Part shown: piece after piece, positions 1 through 7,974 of the stretch | How positions within the stretch are numbered: position 1 is the first letter of the stretch | How the letters are laid out: each line of letters starts with the position of its first letter | Assembly (NCBI GenBank): GCA_003233615.1 | Contig: QIMB01000146.1 | Coordinates: 1-21,570, forward strand | Direction of reading: 5' to 3' | Origin: Nitrospirota bacterium | GTDB lineage: Bacteria; Nitrospirota; Nitrospiria; Nitrospirales; UBA8639 | Length of the DNA: 21,570 nucleotides | Made by a program: the position numbers and the translations under genes | The notes under the pieces: generated by a model | Seen by the model: only the letters and a program-made list of their open reading frames with translations | Databases searched by the model: none | What the model was told of the DNA's origin: nothing

Positions 1-223
1 ATCTGTTCGTTCAAACGCATTAGAGCCAATCCTGGAAGGTGTTTCCGGTTTTTTCGTGTGAGGCACGAAATTCAATCACACTTATTTGAGGTCTAGTTAC
101 GGCTTGAGGGATTCACGTCGTAGGAACGATGAGAGGGCCTCTAAAATAAGTCATGTACTATCAAAGTTAGCGTGGAGGACCACGTGGCGTAAGCCCGTGG
201 GCGTCTACCAAACAGTTAGGATA
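1..223. other. No gene seen; left flank of a tRNA-derived site
   Basis: No open frame with a credible start was found on either strand. The segment has local self-complementarity (for example CCACGTGG near 180-187) but no recognisable RNA. If the adjacent tRNA fragment is an attachment site, this is the DNA that originally lay downstream of the tRNA gene, outside the integrated element. This last point is inference. Confidence 0.5.
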
Positions 224-278
224 TGGTACGCCGTACAGGGGGCGAACCTGTGGCTCGCTGATTAAGAGTCAGCTGCTC
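224..278 (-). pseudogene. 3' fragment of tRNA-Lys(CTT), candidate attachment site
   Basis: Read on the minus strand, this gives the 3' half of a D-stem (GAGC), a perfect 5-bp anticodon stem (GCTGA/TCAGC) with loop CTCTTAA (anticodon CTT at 264-266), a 5-nt variable loop, a perfect T-stem (ACAGG/CCTGT) with loop TTCGCCC, then ACGGCGT and an encoded ACCA. The match stops abruptly at the D-arm: no D-loop and no ACGCCGT acceptor strand occurs upstream. A tRNA 3' end cut this way is the usual footprint of a tyrosine-recombinase integration, where the full tRNA is rebuilt at the other end of the element. It cannot encode a functional tRNA. No integrase and no second copy was found in the window. 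Confidence 0.82.
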
Positions 279-350
279 ACCTGTAATTTCTGACAATAAA
301 TTGCATTGCCTTTTTCATGCTATTTTCCATTCTTTTCGTTTGGATCATGA

Positions 351-709
351 TTAATCCCGGTGAACCGTGTTAGGCGAAAAAGCTGGGAGGCAGACTGCAA
401 TATATTCAGCCCCGTCTGGGCCTGGGGTGCTGTAGCGAATCCATTCTCCTTTGAGGTAAGTACGCCTGGCCCGCATTCACTTCTCATGTGTCATCCTTGG
501 TTTCCACTTTAAGCATTCCGCGAAGCACGATCGTATATTCATCGAATGCCGGCGTCTGTCCTGGTTTGACCCAGCCGGAAGGACTTTGCATCCCTGCGAT
601 GCTGATTCCAGCATTGCCAGGATTCACCTGTCCGAAAAAACTCATCGATCAGCTTGGGCTTGTTTCCCGCTGCTTCAATTCTTGTGGGTTTCTCGATTAA
701 TCGCGCCTT
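351..709 (-). pseudogene. Decayed copy of the cupin gene (frameshifted paralogue)
   Basis: This region matches the intact cupin gene at 2189-2548 along its whole length at nucleotide level. The frame is destroyed: relative to the intact copy there is one extra base near the A-run around 637-643 and two single-base losses near 446-467. The codon matching the intact start ATG reads AAG (CTT on the plus strand at 707-709). The first 24 residues are still recognisable (PTRIEAAGNKPKLIDEFF) before the first shift. The similarity continues upstream of the gene (about 821-880 against 2580-2645), so the duplication included flanking DNA. It is not expected to make a functional product. Confidence 0.85.
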
Positions 710-757
710 ATGTTGTTTCAGACCGTCCTGGTGTAGGCTCAGGTTAGTTAAGGCCAA

Positions 758-1231
758 ATTTTCTACCTAGACTCGTTCTGTCCCTCAATGAATGAATGTG
801 CTCAGAGATTCTTTAAGCCTAGAAAACGCAGCTGGATCATGAAAGACTGCGTTCGCTCTTCACGCACCTAAGAAATTCGAAAATCTCTTTTCACGCCAAA
901 AGTACCCATGAGTTTGGTGAATTTCTGGAGCACGTCAATACCGTACAGAGCTTTTTCTCGCTCAACTACCATTTCCTGGTGGAAAGTAAAAAATGCATGG
1001 TTGATTTTGGCAGCATTATATTGGCATTTAGCATAAATAGAAAAAAATGAGCAAAAAGGTGAGAAACATCCTATCCATTTAATCCGTTTTGAGTGATTGG
1101 ATAAGAAATGTGAGGGCCTTATCTCTTGGAATCATGAATGCGCACAAAAGGAAAATCAAGGAATTCCTGAAAAAAGCCGACGAACAGAGAGTTCGAATTT
1201 GATTGATAACGCCAACCCTAGGAGATCATGA
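758..1231. other. Intergenic; possible coding remnant at 868-1131
   Basis: The segment separates the decayed cupin copy from the protease gene. Positions 821-880 are homologous to the upstream flank of the intact cupin gene. On the minus strand, 868-1131 is open for 87 codons, and its last 45 or so residues have a protein-like composition (for example ALYGIDVLQKFTKLMG). It has no usable start with a ribosome binding site; the only ATG, at 972, would give 34 residues. It may be the tail of a lost gene or chance. No other feature was seen. Confidence 0.3.
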
Positions 1232-1786
1232 ATGGGGTATCCCATCGTGCGGTATGCTGTTTTTTTTGTTGTGATGATGTTGGCTGGCCATTTTCTTCTT
1301 CAAGCCGTCCCAAAGGATTCTCAGGTTAAGCTTCAAAAAATTGTAGCAGCCGTGGCCACGCCCCAGACTGTCTCCAAGGCACATGGGTCAACGATAGACG
1401 ACGAAATTATCGTGCCTTTGAAATGGGAGGGGGTTTGGGTGGTGGATGTCGAAATAAATGATCTCCACGAAGTGAAGATGATTGTCGATACGGGTGCCTC
1501 CGGAATAACCTTGTCTTCGCAGGTTGCGTTTGACATTGGACTGTCGCCGATTCCACGACAAGGAAAAATTATGATGAGTACCGCCAATGGGCTTAGTGAG
1601 GCCTGGGTGGGTCAGGTTGAATCAATCCGCCTTGGAGAGGCCGAACAGAGGAATGTGCATGTCGTTGTCATGGAAAACTTTGGAGAGGATGGCCGAGGTG
1701 GATTACTGGGCATGAGTTTCTTGAATGGCTTTTATTGGCATATTGATCAACAAGCAGGAAATCTGATCCTTCGACCCAAATCGTGA
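1232..1786 (+). CDS. Membrane-anchored retropepsin-like aspartyl protease
   Basis: 184 residues. An N-terminal hydrophobic segment (about 7-25) forms an uncleaved anchor or signal, so the protease domain should lie outside the cytoplasmic membrane. The catalytic motif VDTGAS is at 85-90 (Asp86), followed by the flap region and the C-terminal GLLGMSFLNGF block (about 158-168). This is the layout of the bacterial single-domain clan AA proteases, which must dimerise to build an active site. The start is set by AGGAG at 1220-1224, 7 nt ahead of the ATG; an ATG at 1228 is in another frame. The gene stands alone between the two cupin copies. The domain call is firm; the substrate cannot be told from sequence. 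Confidence 0.88.
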   Translation: MGYPIVRYAVFFVVMMLAGHFLLQAVPKDSQVKLQKIVAAVATPQTVSKAHGSTIDDEIIVPLKWEGVWVVDVEINDLHEVKMIVDTGASGITLSSQVAFDIGLSPIPRQGKIMMSTANGLSEAWVGQVESIRLGEAEQRNVHVVVMENFGEDGRGGLLGMSFLNGFYWHIDQQAGNLILRPKS

Positions 1787-2188
1787 AACCATACGATTTC
1801 TCTCTATCGCCATTTTCAGTTCCTGATTTTACTGTTCTGCATTTTCGTAAATCAGATAGCTATTGAAGAGTATGAGGCTATTGAATATTTCACTTCAATG
1901 GCAGAGATATGTCTAATAGGCCTGTTGAGCATTATCACTCCCATAGCCCATACATGCTCGAAGAGCATGTAACTGCAACAGTCATGGGAATATTCAACAA
2001 AGCATGCCCGGAGTCTTTCCGAAGGGTCGGTCCAGTCCTGAGCGGAGTTGAAGGAAAGGCCTTCTTGCCTCCGCGAAGCTGCTTTCAGCCATTGTAGCTA
2101 CTTCGGCAAAGGAGGCCCGGTGAAGGCTGGGAACGTATCGTCTGTCCCACACTGAAAGGTGGTTCTGTTTTCAACATTCCCATTGTGA
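1787..2188. other. Intergenic with an interspersed palindromic repeat
   Basis: No credible gene. A 62-codon frame from 1909 has no ribosome binding site, and its second half is only the translation of the repeat at 2013-2116. The rest is AT-rich and shows nothing recognisable. Confidence 0.5.
2013..2116. repeat. Interspersed stem-loop repeat
   Basis: The right part is a long imperfect hairpin: GCCTCC and CGAAG (2067-2077) pair with CTTCGG and GGAGGC (2101-2116) around a loop. The left part contains AGTCCTGAGCGGAGTTGAAG, which resembles a short repeat I know as a source of spurious ORFs (PVLSGVEG-type peptides) in many environmental genomes. Calling it a dispersed repeat rests on that memory; only one copy is in the window. 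Confidence 0.5.
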
Positions 2189-2548
2189 TTAATCCCGGTG
2201 AACCGTATCAGGTGAAAACGCCGGGAGGCAGACTGCAATATATTCAGCCCCGTCTGGGCCCGGGGTGCTGTAGCGAATCCATTCTCCCTTTGAGGTAAGT
2301 ACGCCTTGGCCCGCATTCACCTCTAATGTGTCATCCTTGGTTTCCACTTTAAGCATTCCGCGAAGCACGATTGTATATTCATCAAACGCTGGAGTTTGTC
2401 CTGGCTCAACCCATCCAGAAGGGCTTTGCATGCGTGCGATGCTGATTTCACCAGTGCCGGAATTCACCTGTCCAAAAAACTCGTCGATCAATTTAGGTTT
2501 ATTCCCTGCAGCTTCAATTCTCGTAGGTTGTTCAATTAATTTCGCCAT
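2189..2548 (-). CDS. Small single-domain cupin protein
   Basis: 119 residues forming one cupin beta-barrel. Residues 50-69 (GQTPAFDEYTIVLRGMLKVE) correspond to the first conserved cupin motif, but the usual His-X-His metal ligands are absent, replaced by residues around FDEY. This resembles the EutQ-like, metal-poor or sugar-binding cupins rather than dioxygenases. Residues 79-92 (AGQGVLTSKGEWIR) form the second half of the barrel. AAGGAG lies about 12 nt before the ATG. It is the functional member of a duplicated pair (decayed copy at 351-709). Its ligand or reaction is unknown; a binding or isomerase-like role is possible but unproven. Confidence 0.85.
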   Translation of the reverse strand: MAKLIEQPTRIEAAGNKPKLIDEFFGQVNSGTGEISIARMQSPSGWVEPGQTPAFDEYTIVLRGMLKVETKDDTLEVNAGQGVLTSKGEWIRYSTPGPDGAEYIAVCLPAFSPDTVHRD

Positions 2549-2813
2549 GGTTGGTTGCTTTTCTCCTTGTTGTTGTTGAACCTAAAAACGGCAATTGGAT
2601 CACGAAAATCTGCACAACCCCTTGCCGCACCTAGGAAATGTAAAAATTGACTCATCACTCACAAGGTGACCACACAATTTATACATTCCCTAGGCACTAT
2701 CAATTGATAGTACAGTTTTTTCAGGCGCAACTGTTGCTTGTAGGTTTACGCGAACAGGTGCACGCTATGATTGAGTCAATGCTCCATATTGGAAGAATAG
2801 AGGGTTGTTGAAT

Positions 2814-3212
2814 TTAGGCTGGTAAGATTTCCGCGGCAGTCAGTACGAGCTTGGCATTTTTGGCGATAGCGCCGGGATCTTTGGAGACAATCGCGGCTCC
2901 GAGGCCAACCGTTGCAGCTGCAATCGCGATGATCTGACTCACTTTCTTGAGTTTCTTGACTGATCTCTTCGCTTTTCTGACGGATTTTTTAATGAGTCTA
3001 ATACTGCTCTTTGATTCGTCCAGAGCCAATCCCACCGCTTTGGTGATCATATCGGACGAGGCATTGATTAAGGACCATTCTTCATCTTCGAGATCGCGCC
3101 GTTGTAGGGATGTTAACGTCTGCCAATTGGCAAATCGATGGTTGCCAACTGTGATAGCAAAGTCTCGGAATTGTTTCGAAAGGTCAAACGCTTCTTGTGC
3201 AGTCAGTGCCAT
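2814..3212 (-). CDS. Hypothetical protein with hydrophobic C-terminus
   Basis: 132 residues, not recognised. Three parts can be seen: a soluble helical N-terminus (1-60), a very basic helical stretch (about 70-92, KSVRKAKRSVKKLKK), and a hydrophobic segment (about 93-110, IIAIAAATVGLGAAIV) followed by a short amphipathic tail. A basic run next to a glycine/alanine-rich hydrophobic helix suggests membrane insertion or association. The gene starts 14 bp after the stop of the lipoprotein gene upstream, on the same strand, so the two are very likely co-transcribed and may act together. No catalytic motif was found. Confidence 0.72.
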   Translation of the reverse strand: MALTAQEAFDLSKQFRDFAITVGNHRFANWQTLTSLQRRDLEDEEWSLINASSDMITKAVGLALDESKSSIRLIKKSVRKAKRSVKKLKKVSQIIAIAAATVGLGAAIVSKDPGAIAKNAKLVLTAAEILPA

Positions 3213-3226
3213 GGAAAAGCCTCGCG

Positions 3227-4078
3227 TTATATTTTTTTGATGGTCTTGAGTAAGTCTTTCAATTCTTTGACAGACTGCGTAATCTGTTTCACCAATTCGG
3301 CCTTCGCTAAATCCTTTCGTTCATCATAAAGCTTTTGGTGGCCTTCTGAAATTTTATCAATCAGAGCGGCATAGGTTTGAATCGTTTTGGTGTGATCAGC
3401 TAACGCGCTTACTCGCAGCTCTTTCCATTCCATCAGTGCTGCGATGCCGGCCGGGTCATTGGATTGCGCGATTTTTGTCCGGTAGTACGTGTGAATGGCC
3501 AATTGTTCATTTTGGTCGTCGCCTGCAAATCCATTGGCTTCGATTTGTTTGAGGCTTTTCAAAATGGTCTGTAAAGGATCATTGGACTGCCCAATCAATT
3601 TCTGAAGCTGACGTTTTCGCCAGCCATCACTGATGGCCTTCGTCAGAATCCCAGCAATTTTGCCAAAGGCTTTGGTTTCGGCAGAGTTCGTGCCGACTTG
3701 GCTCTCTAAAGTCGTCGTGAGTTGGGCTATTTCTTTTGATGTGTCCACTATTTCATCAGCTGCCAATTGCCCAAGAGCTTCCATGTATTCTTCAATAATT
3801 TCATGCCGAAGAAGAAGCGCTGTTTTTCGCGTCATGCGCTCCTGGGACATGGCATCTAATCGAGCATGTTGATTAGCAGGTTGATAGCGTTTTTGACGCT
3901 GAGGGAAGTCTACATAGTTTTCAATAAGGGAGGTGTACTCGGCTGATTCCGCTGAAATGTTTGCGAAATCTTGAATGGCTCTGAGATCCACACATCCTTG
4001 AGTCAGCCCCAAGAGAAGCATGCTGCTAAAAAAGACTGTAAGTTTCATAAACGTAGGTGATGTGTGTTGATGTGTCAT
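3227..4078 (-). CDS. Helical lipoprotein, unknown function
   Basis: 283 residues from the chosen start. A signal peptide with hydrophobic core (about 12-25) ends at LTQGC, so Cys29 is the likely lipidation site, although Thr at -3 and Gln at -2 make the lipobox only fair. The mature part is mostly charged helix, rich in Lys, Glu and Gln, ending in a Lys-rich coiled-coil-like tail (EGHQKLYDERKDLAKAEL, then a repeated K-x-L pattern). Starts at 4048 (directly before the hydrophobic core) and 4171 (long, poor signal) are also open; 4078 has a weak AGG and keeps a normal signal peptide. It is followed closely by the 132-residue protein. No known family was recognised. An envelope location is inferred. 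Confidence 0.7.
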   Translation of the reverse strand: MTHQHTSPTFMKLTVFFSSMLLLGLTQGCVDLRAIQDFANISAESAEYTSLIENYVDFPQRQKRYQPANQHARLDAMSQERMTRKTALLLRHEIIEEYMEALGQLAADEIVDTSKEIAQLTTTLESQVGTNSAETKAFGKIAGILTKAISDGWRKRQLQKLIGQSNDPLQTILKSLKQIEANGFAGDDQNEQLAIHTYYRTKIAQSNDPAGIAALMEWKELRVSALADHTKTIQTYAALIDKISEGHQKLYDERKDLAKAELVKQITQSVKELKDLLKTIKKI

Positions 4079-4272
4079 GGTTTGCCTATGAAAATTGTGG
4101 AATGTTCCTTTGTTTTTCCCTATTACCATAAAAACATGGCGAACCATAAGGAATTTACCAAAAAGTGTCAATGGGGTTGTGAAAAGAGAGAAGATAGAAA
4201 TGATGAAAGGTAGAAGTGAGAAGAGCAGTTTTCGCTGGCTACTTTCTACCGACTATTTTTCTGGGGGACTTC

Positions 4273-5520
4273 CTACTTTTCGCTTTTCGCGTCTTCTGTA
4301 GAAGGGCTTGGCATGGATTTTTCTCGAATGTCATCTGCTCGGGATTCTTGTGCGAGGGCTTCTTCTGTGCGCCCCATTTTTCGTAGGAGTTGTGCATAGT
4401 TCCTGAGTGCCCGTTCAACTCGGAAATGGGTTTTGCCCATGGTTTCTTCCGTGAGGGAAATGGCGCGCTGAAATAAGGGCTCAGCTTTTTCAAATTGCTC
4501 TGTCTTCAAATAGAGAACCGCTAAGTTATTAATTGGTCCTGTGAGTCCGGAATGTTCAGGTCCTTCAGCTTTTTCGATGATGGTGATGGCCCGTCGAATG
4601 AGGGGGATCGCTTGCTCTGGTTGATTGTGCAGGCGATGAATTTCTGCAAGTTGGTTCAGTGTGATCGCCACTCGTGGATGTTCTTTTCCATATGCTTCTT
4701 CGGCAATCGTCACCATGCGTTCTAACAGCGGTGTCACCTTATCGAGTTGTTTGGCTGAGCTATACAGAAGGGATAAATTATTTAAGCTGCCGAGTAGATT
4801 CGGATTAGATGGGCCGAGTTGCTTTTCTTTTATTGTCAGGGCACGTAGCAATAATGTTTCGGCTTGGTCGTATTTCTCCTGGGCCCGAAAGAGGAGGGCG
4901 AGATTATTGAGAGGTTCCACGAGTTTCGGAGATTCAGGCTCATTTGCCTTTTCAGAACTTTCAAGGACTCGTTGTAAGTAGGGTTCAGCTTTATCATATT
5001 TCTCTTGTCTGACAAATAGACCAGCCAAATTTTCGACATCGCGAATTGTTTCCGGGTCATCAGTTCCTTGAACTTTTTCACGAATAGTTAATGCTCGCTC
5101 GAAATACTGCTGAGCCTGGTCGAATTTGTCTTGGGTGACATTCAATGCTCCGAGATTACTGAGGCTGACAGCCAAACCAGCTGTTTCAGGACTAGGCGAT
5201 TGTTCATAGATAGCTACGGTTTCTTGGAGTAAGGTTTCCGCCTGTTCAGGTTCGCCCTTGGCATTGGCCAGAATCGCCAGATTGGTCAGAGATTGAATGA
5301 GACGAGGGTCGTGATCGCCAAATTGTTCGGCGACTGTACGCGCGCTGTTGAGTTCTTTTTCTGCTTCAGGAAATTTTCCCTGCTCCATGAGGCTTATGCC
5401 TTGATCAGTATGAAGATCCCATGGTTCTTTGGGCTCTGAACAGCCAGAGAACGTCAGGCAGAAGAATACGATAGCAATGTAAGATAGACGCTTTATCCTC
5501 GCGGTTGTGCTTCGAATCAT
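4273..5520 (-). CDS. Kinesin-light-chain-type TPR lipoprotein
   Basis: 415 residues. The start at 5520 gives a typical exported N-terminus with LTFSGC at 22-27 (Cys27 as likely lipidated residue); an in-frame start at 5640 would add 40 residues with no signal character. The body is about eight TPR units spaced 42 residues apart, each with the pattern NNLA.LY...Q.KYDQAE.LL.RAL.I.EK..G..HP. This 42-residue type is typical of TPR_10/TPR_12 (kinesin light chain) repeats, which bind peptides or partner proteins. The last 20 residues are charged and probably disordered. It is followed downstream, about 190 bp away, by the lipoprotein/132-residue pair. A scaffold role in the envelope is plausible; the partner is unknown. 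Confidence 0.88.
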   Translation of the reverse strand: MIRSTTARIKRLSYIAIVFFCLTFSGCSEPKEPWDLHTDQGISLMEQGKFPEAEKELNSARTVAEQFGDHDPRLIQSLTNLAILANAKGEPEQAETLLQETVAIYEQSPSPETAGLAVSLSNLGALNVTQDKFDQAQQYFERALTIREKVQGTDDPETIRDVENLAGLFVRQEKYDKAEPYLQRVLESSEKANEPESPKLVEPLNNLALLFRAQEKYDQAETLLLRALTIKEKQLGPSNPNLLGSLNNLSLLYSSAKQLDKVTPLLERMVTIAEEAYGKEHPRVAITLNQLAEIHRLHNQPEQAIPLIRRAITIIEKAEGPEHSGLTGPINNLAVLYLKTEQFEKAEPLFQRAISLTEETMGKTHFRVERALRNYAQLLRKMGRTEEALAQESRADDIREKSMPSPSTEDAKSEK

Positions 5521-5562
5521 GAGTTTCAAATATCCATTTTCTCTGAACAGTGAGTGAAGATG

Positions 5563-5728
5563 ACACCTCAGTTGAGTAATTCTTATGGATGAGGTGTGCC
5601 AAGGCCTTGTGATGACAGGGGTTTTGAAAAACGCAGGCAAACCGGTTTGGTCTGGCGAGGCTTTTCACAACCGCTGGCGCGCAAGGGATCGGTGCAGATC
5701 GCCATACACAATTGCTCAATTTAGGTGA
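5563..5728. repeat. MITE-like element, copy 1
   Basis: About 166 bp bounded by imperfect inverted repeats: ACACCTCAGTTGAGTAATTC at the left and, read inward from the right end, TCACCTAAATTGAGCAATTG; about 21 of 26 positions match with one gap. The interior (about 5585-5700) is homologous, in opposite orientation, to the element at 11609-11800. A 47-codon frame (5585-5728) is open, but differences between the copies fall evenly on all codon positions, so it is probably not selected as protein. There is no transposase, so a non-autonomous element is inferred. Confidence 0.62.
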
Positions 5729-5790
5729 TAGCAAGCTGGTGGATGATTGTACTGGAGGGGTGAGGAGCTTGCCAAACGGTTGTTGGCCGA

Positions 5791-6813
5791 TTAAAACAAC
5801 GTCAGTTGTGTTGGGCCTGGTCTGTTGAAGGTTGCCGGGATAGGAATCTCAGAGACAGTCGGAAAGCCAAGTTTTCTATAGGTCTGCTCAAAGAGTTGAG
5901 AAATGACGTGAAATGACGTTCCATGTTGTGCCTTGGCCGTGATGGCGTTTGAAGAAGATCTGTTCTCCAACAGATCCACCTCGCATTGCTGTGAGTTGAG
6001 ACATGATTTTCTGAATACGATCAGGAAAATGATATGTCATGCGCTCCTCAAACACCTTTTTCACATTATCGTTGAGACGGAGGAGGATGAACGTGGCATC
6101 CTGAGCACCTGCGTCTCGTGCCCGTGATAAGATATTCGGAATGTCCTGCTCATTGAGACCCGGAATGATAGGAGCGATGGAGATGGCTGTAGGAATCCCG
6201 GCTTTGGCCAACGCTCCATGGTGGCAAATCGTTTAGATATGGACGGGGCTTGGGGCTCAACTTTTCTGGCCATTTCATCAGAGGCAAATGGGATGCTGAA
6301 AAAGACTCGTATCCAGGCTGTATCCCGAAGTTCCTGAAACACATCGATATCTCGTGTGAGGAGAGCTGACTTGGAAATAATTCCAACTGGATTTCTATAT
6401 GTGACGCAGGTTTTCAGACAAGCCCGTGTAAGTGTGTATTCAGCTTCGAGTGGTTGATAGGGATCGGTATTTCCGGAAAACACAATGAGCTCCCCGGTCC
6501 ACGAGGGCTTGTGAAAGGTTTCTTGTAGTTTTGCCGCAGCATTGGTTTTGACTACCAATTTCGATTCGAAGTCTGTTCCAGCTCCAAATCCCCAATATTC
6601 GTGGGATGGACGTGCATAACAATACGCACATGCATGAAAACAGCCTCTGTAGGGATTGAGGCTCCATCGAAAAGGTAAGTCAGGGCTGTCATTACGACTA
6701 AGAATTGTTTTCGATGTTTCCTCAAATACCTCTGGTGTAATCGTAGGCGCTGGCTCAAGGAGTTCGCGTATTTCGGAGAGAAAGGGATTGGTTGGGTTTG
6801 CAACGTATTTCAT
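5791..6813 (-). pseudogene. Radical SAM protein (PA0069/SplB-like), two frameshifts
   Basis: The N-terminal frame (6813 to about 6215) carries GCFHACAYC with Cys58, Cys62 and Cys65, the CX3CX2C ligand set of the radical SAM 4Fe-4S cluster, in the context NPYRGC and RPSHEYWGFG that marks the PA0069-like branch related to spore photoproduct lyase. After MER the frame must slip by -1 to continue as LAKAGIPTAISIAPIIPGLN. A second shift near 5915-5930 is needed to pass from GGSVGEQIFFKRHHGQG to SFHVISQLFEQTYRKLG, ending at 5791. The reconstructed length (~340 residues) is normal for the family. So either the gene is recently dead or the sequence has two errors. In its intact form it would bind AdoMet; the substrate in this branch is not established. 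Confidence 0.85.
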
Positions 6814-7140
6814 AGTGACGACGTGCTAAGGATAGCAAATCCGAATGATGCGTTGTGTCATCGAGACCAACATGACGTTGTTCGGCTGAAACAGATTTGT
6901 GAGTGGTGTGTGAACGCTACGAGGAGTCTGTCGGGCTTAGGGAATCGAAAGCGAACAAGTGGCTGAGCGAGGACAGATTTTGACGATTACGCCGGCCCAT
7001 AGTGGCACTATTGGCCAAGAAATCGGCGAAATATAGACCGCTTAGACACTTTTGCAGCTGATTCTTCCTGAGTCCGACAGGTTCCTATGCAGAAACTTGT
7101 TGGCAGGGCTCAACAGGCGGAAGCCATGAATAATGGGACT
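6814..7140. other. Intergenic, mostly a small inverted-repeat-bounded element
   Basis: No gene found. About half of the space is occupied by the element at 6923-7085, described separately. The flanks show nothing else recognisable. Confidence 0.5.
6923..7085. repeat. Short element with 19-bp terminal inverted repeats
   Basis: GGAGTCTGTCGGGCTTAGG at 6923-6941 is matched in inverted orientation by CCTGAGTCCGACAGGTTCC at 7067-7085, with 15 of 19 positions complementary. The 125 bp between hold no ORF. The size and ends suggest a MITE or a remnant of a larger insertion. The ends differ from those of the MITE-like pair and of the insertion sequence in this window. Confidence 0.5.
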
Positions 7141-7329
7141 CTAATTTTCTTCACATTTTTTGCATTCTAAGGGTGTCCCTAGAAACAATTGTCTTCCTTC
7201 TGCTGTGAGAACCCATGGGCGGACGCTGAGGGGAGGATTATGTCGGACATGTTGGCCATGTCCGCAACGTAGATCGGCCACCCAATCATTTTCGTCATCC
7301 TGGTGAAATCCTACTATTGGCTGATTCAC
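7141..7329 (-). CDS. DUF3565 family protein
   Basis: 62 residues from a GTG at 7329, preceded by AAAGAG. The opening PIVGFHQDDENDWVADL, the CGHGQHVRHNPP block and PWVLT.EGR...LG.PL.C..C are the family hallmarks; Cys, His and the two C-terminal Cys (CKKC) could bind a metal. The same frame is open upstream to 7446, but that extension has no family similarity and is rejected. The function of DUF3565 is not known to me. It lies alone, convergent with nothing. Confidence 0.85.
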   Translation of the reverse strand: MNQPIVGFHQDDENDWVADLRCGHGQHVRHNPPLSVRPWVLTAEGRQLFLGTPLECKKCEEN

Positions 7330-7475
7330 GTGGCTCTTTGGGCACAAGTGGGCCTTACAATGTTTCGTGATATAAAAGCATCGAGCGGGGAACCACGTAA
7401 CGGGGGATGAGGGAACAGGCAAACAAGCCGACAAAAAGAGACCCACAAGAAAGAGGGGAGATTACGGCCTGAGAT

Positions 7476-7491
7476 TATCCTGGGGAGGATA
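7476..7491. terminator. Short hairpin upstream of DUF3565
   Basis: TATCCT-GGGG-AGGATA is a perfect 6-4-6 inverted repeat between the zinc-ribbon gene's 3' end and the DUF3565 gene, both on the minus strand. It could stop or attenuate transcription, but no T-run follows it. Confidence 0.3.
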
Positions 7492-7593
7492 GACTAGAGA
7501 AATGAACAGTCTGTGTATCCTCAGGGTGTATATTCCGGCTCCTCCTTGTGGGTGGTCCAAAAGATGTCTAACAACGGGGTGAGTGTTGGTAGA

Positions 7594-7974
7594 TTACGCG
7601 ACGGGGCTACAACTAAAGCCCGCGCCTTTGCTTCTGGATGAAGCCAAGGGTCTTGATAACAACGGACGCGTTTTTTTCTTCATGGCCTCGCGTTCCGGAT
7701 GTAAACGATTTTCTAAAATAACCGGGTCAATGACTTCACCACATTGCAGGCATCGTTTTGTCAGAATTTCCATCCCACCTGCATCATAATTAATATTCAT
7801 ACACCAATGAGAAACCAATAAACCTCCGCATCGTGTGCAGGCATCAGACATTGCAGCATTTTCCAATTTCACAGGTGTTGCGTCTTGAATTGTGGGAATC
7901 GGCTCAGATTTGAGTGGTCGCTTCGTCGTTCCACGCCCACCAGTTGATTTTTTTTGTATGCCGTAATGTCCCAT
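7594..7974 (-). CDS. Zinc-ribbon protein, unknown function
   Basis: 126 residues, started by AGGAG 6 nt ahead of the ATG at 7974. Two CXXC knuckles, Cys46/Cys49 (CTRCGG) and Cys75/Cys78 (CLQCGE), about 26 residues apart, make a classical zinc ribbon; they are followed by IDPVILENR. The first 40 residues are polar, basic and probably disordered, as is the C-terminus (KKKTRPLLSRPLASSRSKG). Short proteins of this plan are frequent in Nitrospira, as far as I recall. They could bind nucleic acid or protein. Upstream lies an AT-rich stretch with a perfect inverted repeat at 8092-8108, a possible control site. Confidence 0.78.
   Translation of the reverse strand: MGHYGIQKKSTGGRGTTKRPLKSEPIPTIQDATPVKLENAAMSDACTRCGGLLVSHWCMNINYDAGGMEILTKRCLQCGEVIDPVILENRLHPEREAMKKKTRPLLSRPLASSRSKGAGFSCSPVA

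Noticed and set aside
868..1131. Minus-strand open frame of 87 codons
   Set aside because: The C-terminal part looks protein-like, but there is no start codon with a ribosome binding site; kept only as a possible remnant.
1909..2097. 62-codon plus-strand open frame
   Set aside because: Its second half is only the translation of a stem-loop repeat (PVLSGVEG-type peptide), and there is no ribosome binding site.
5585..5728. Small protein shared by 5585-5728 and 11629-11778
   Set aside because: The two copies differ as much at first and second as at third codon positions, so selection on a protein is not supported; treated as a MITE-like repeat.
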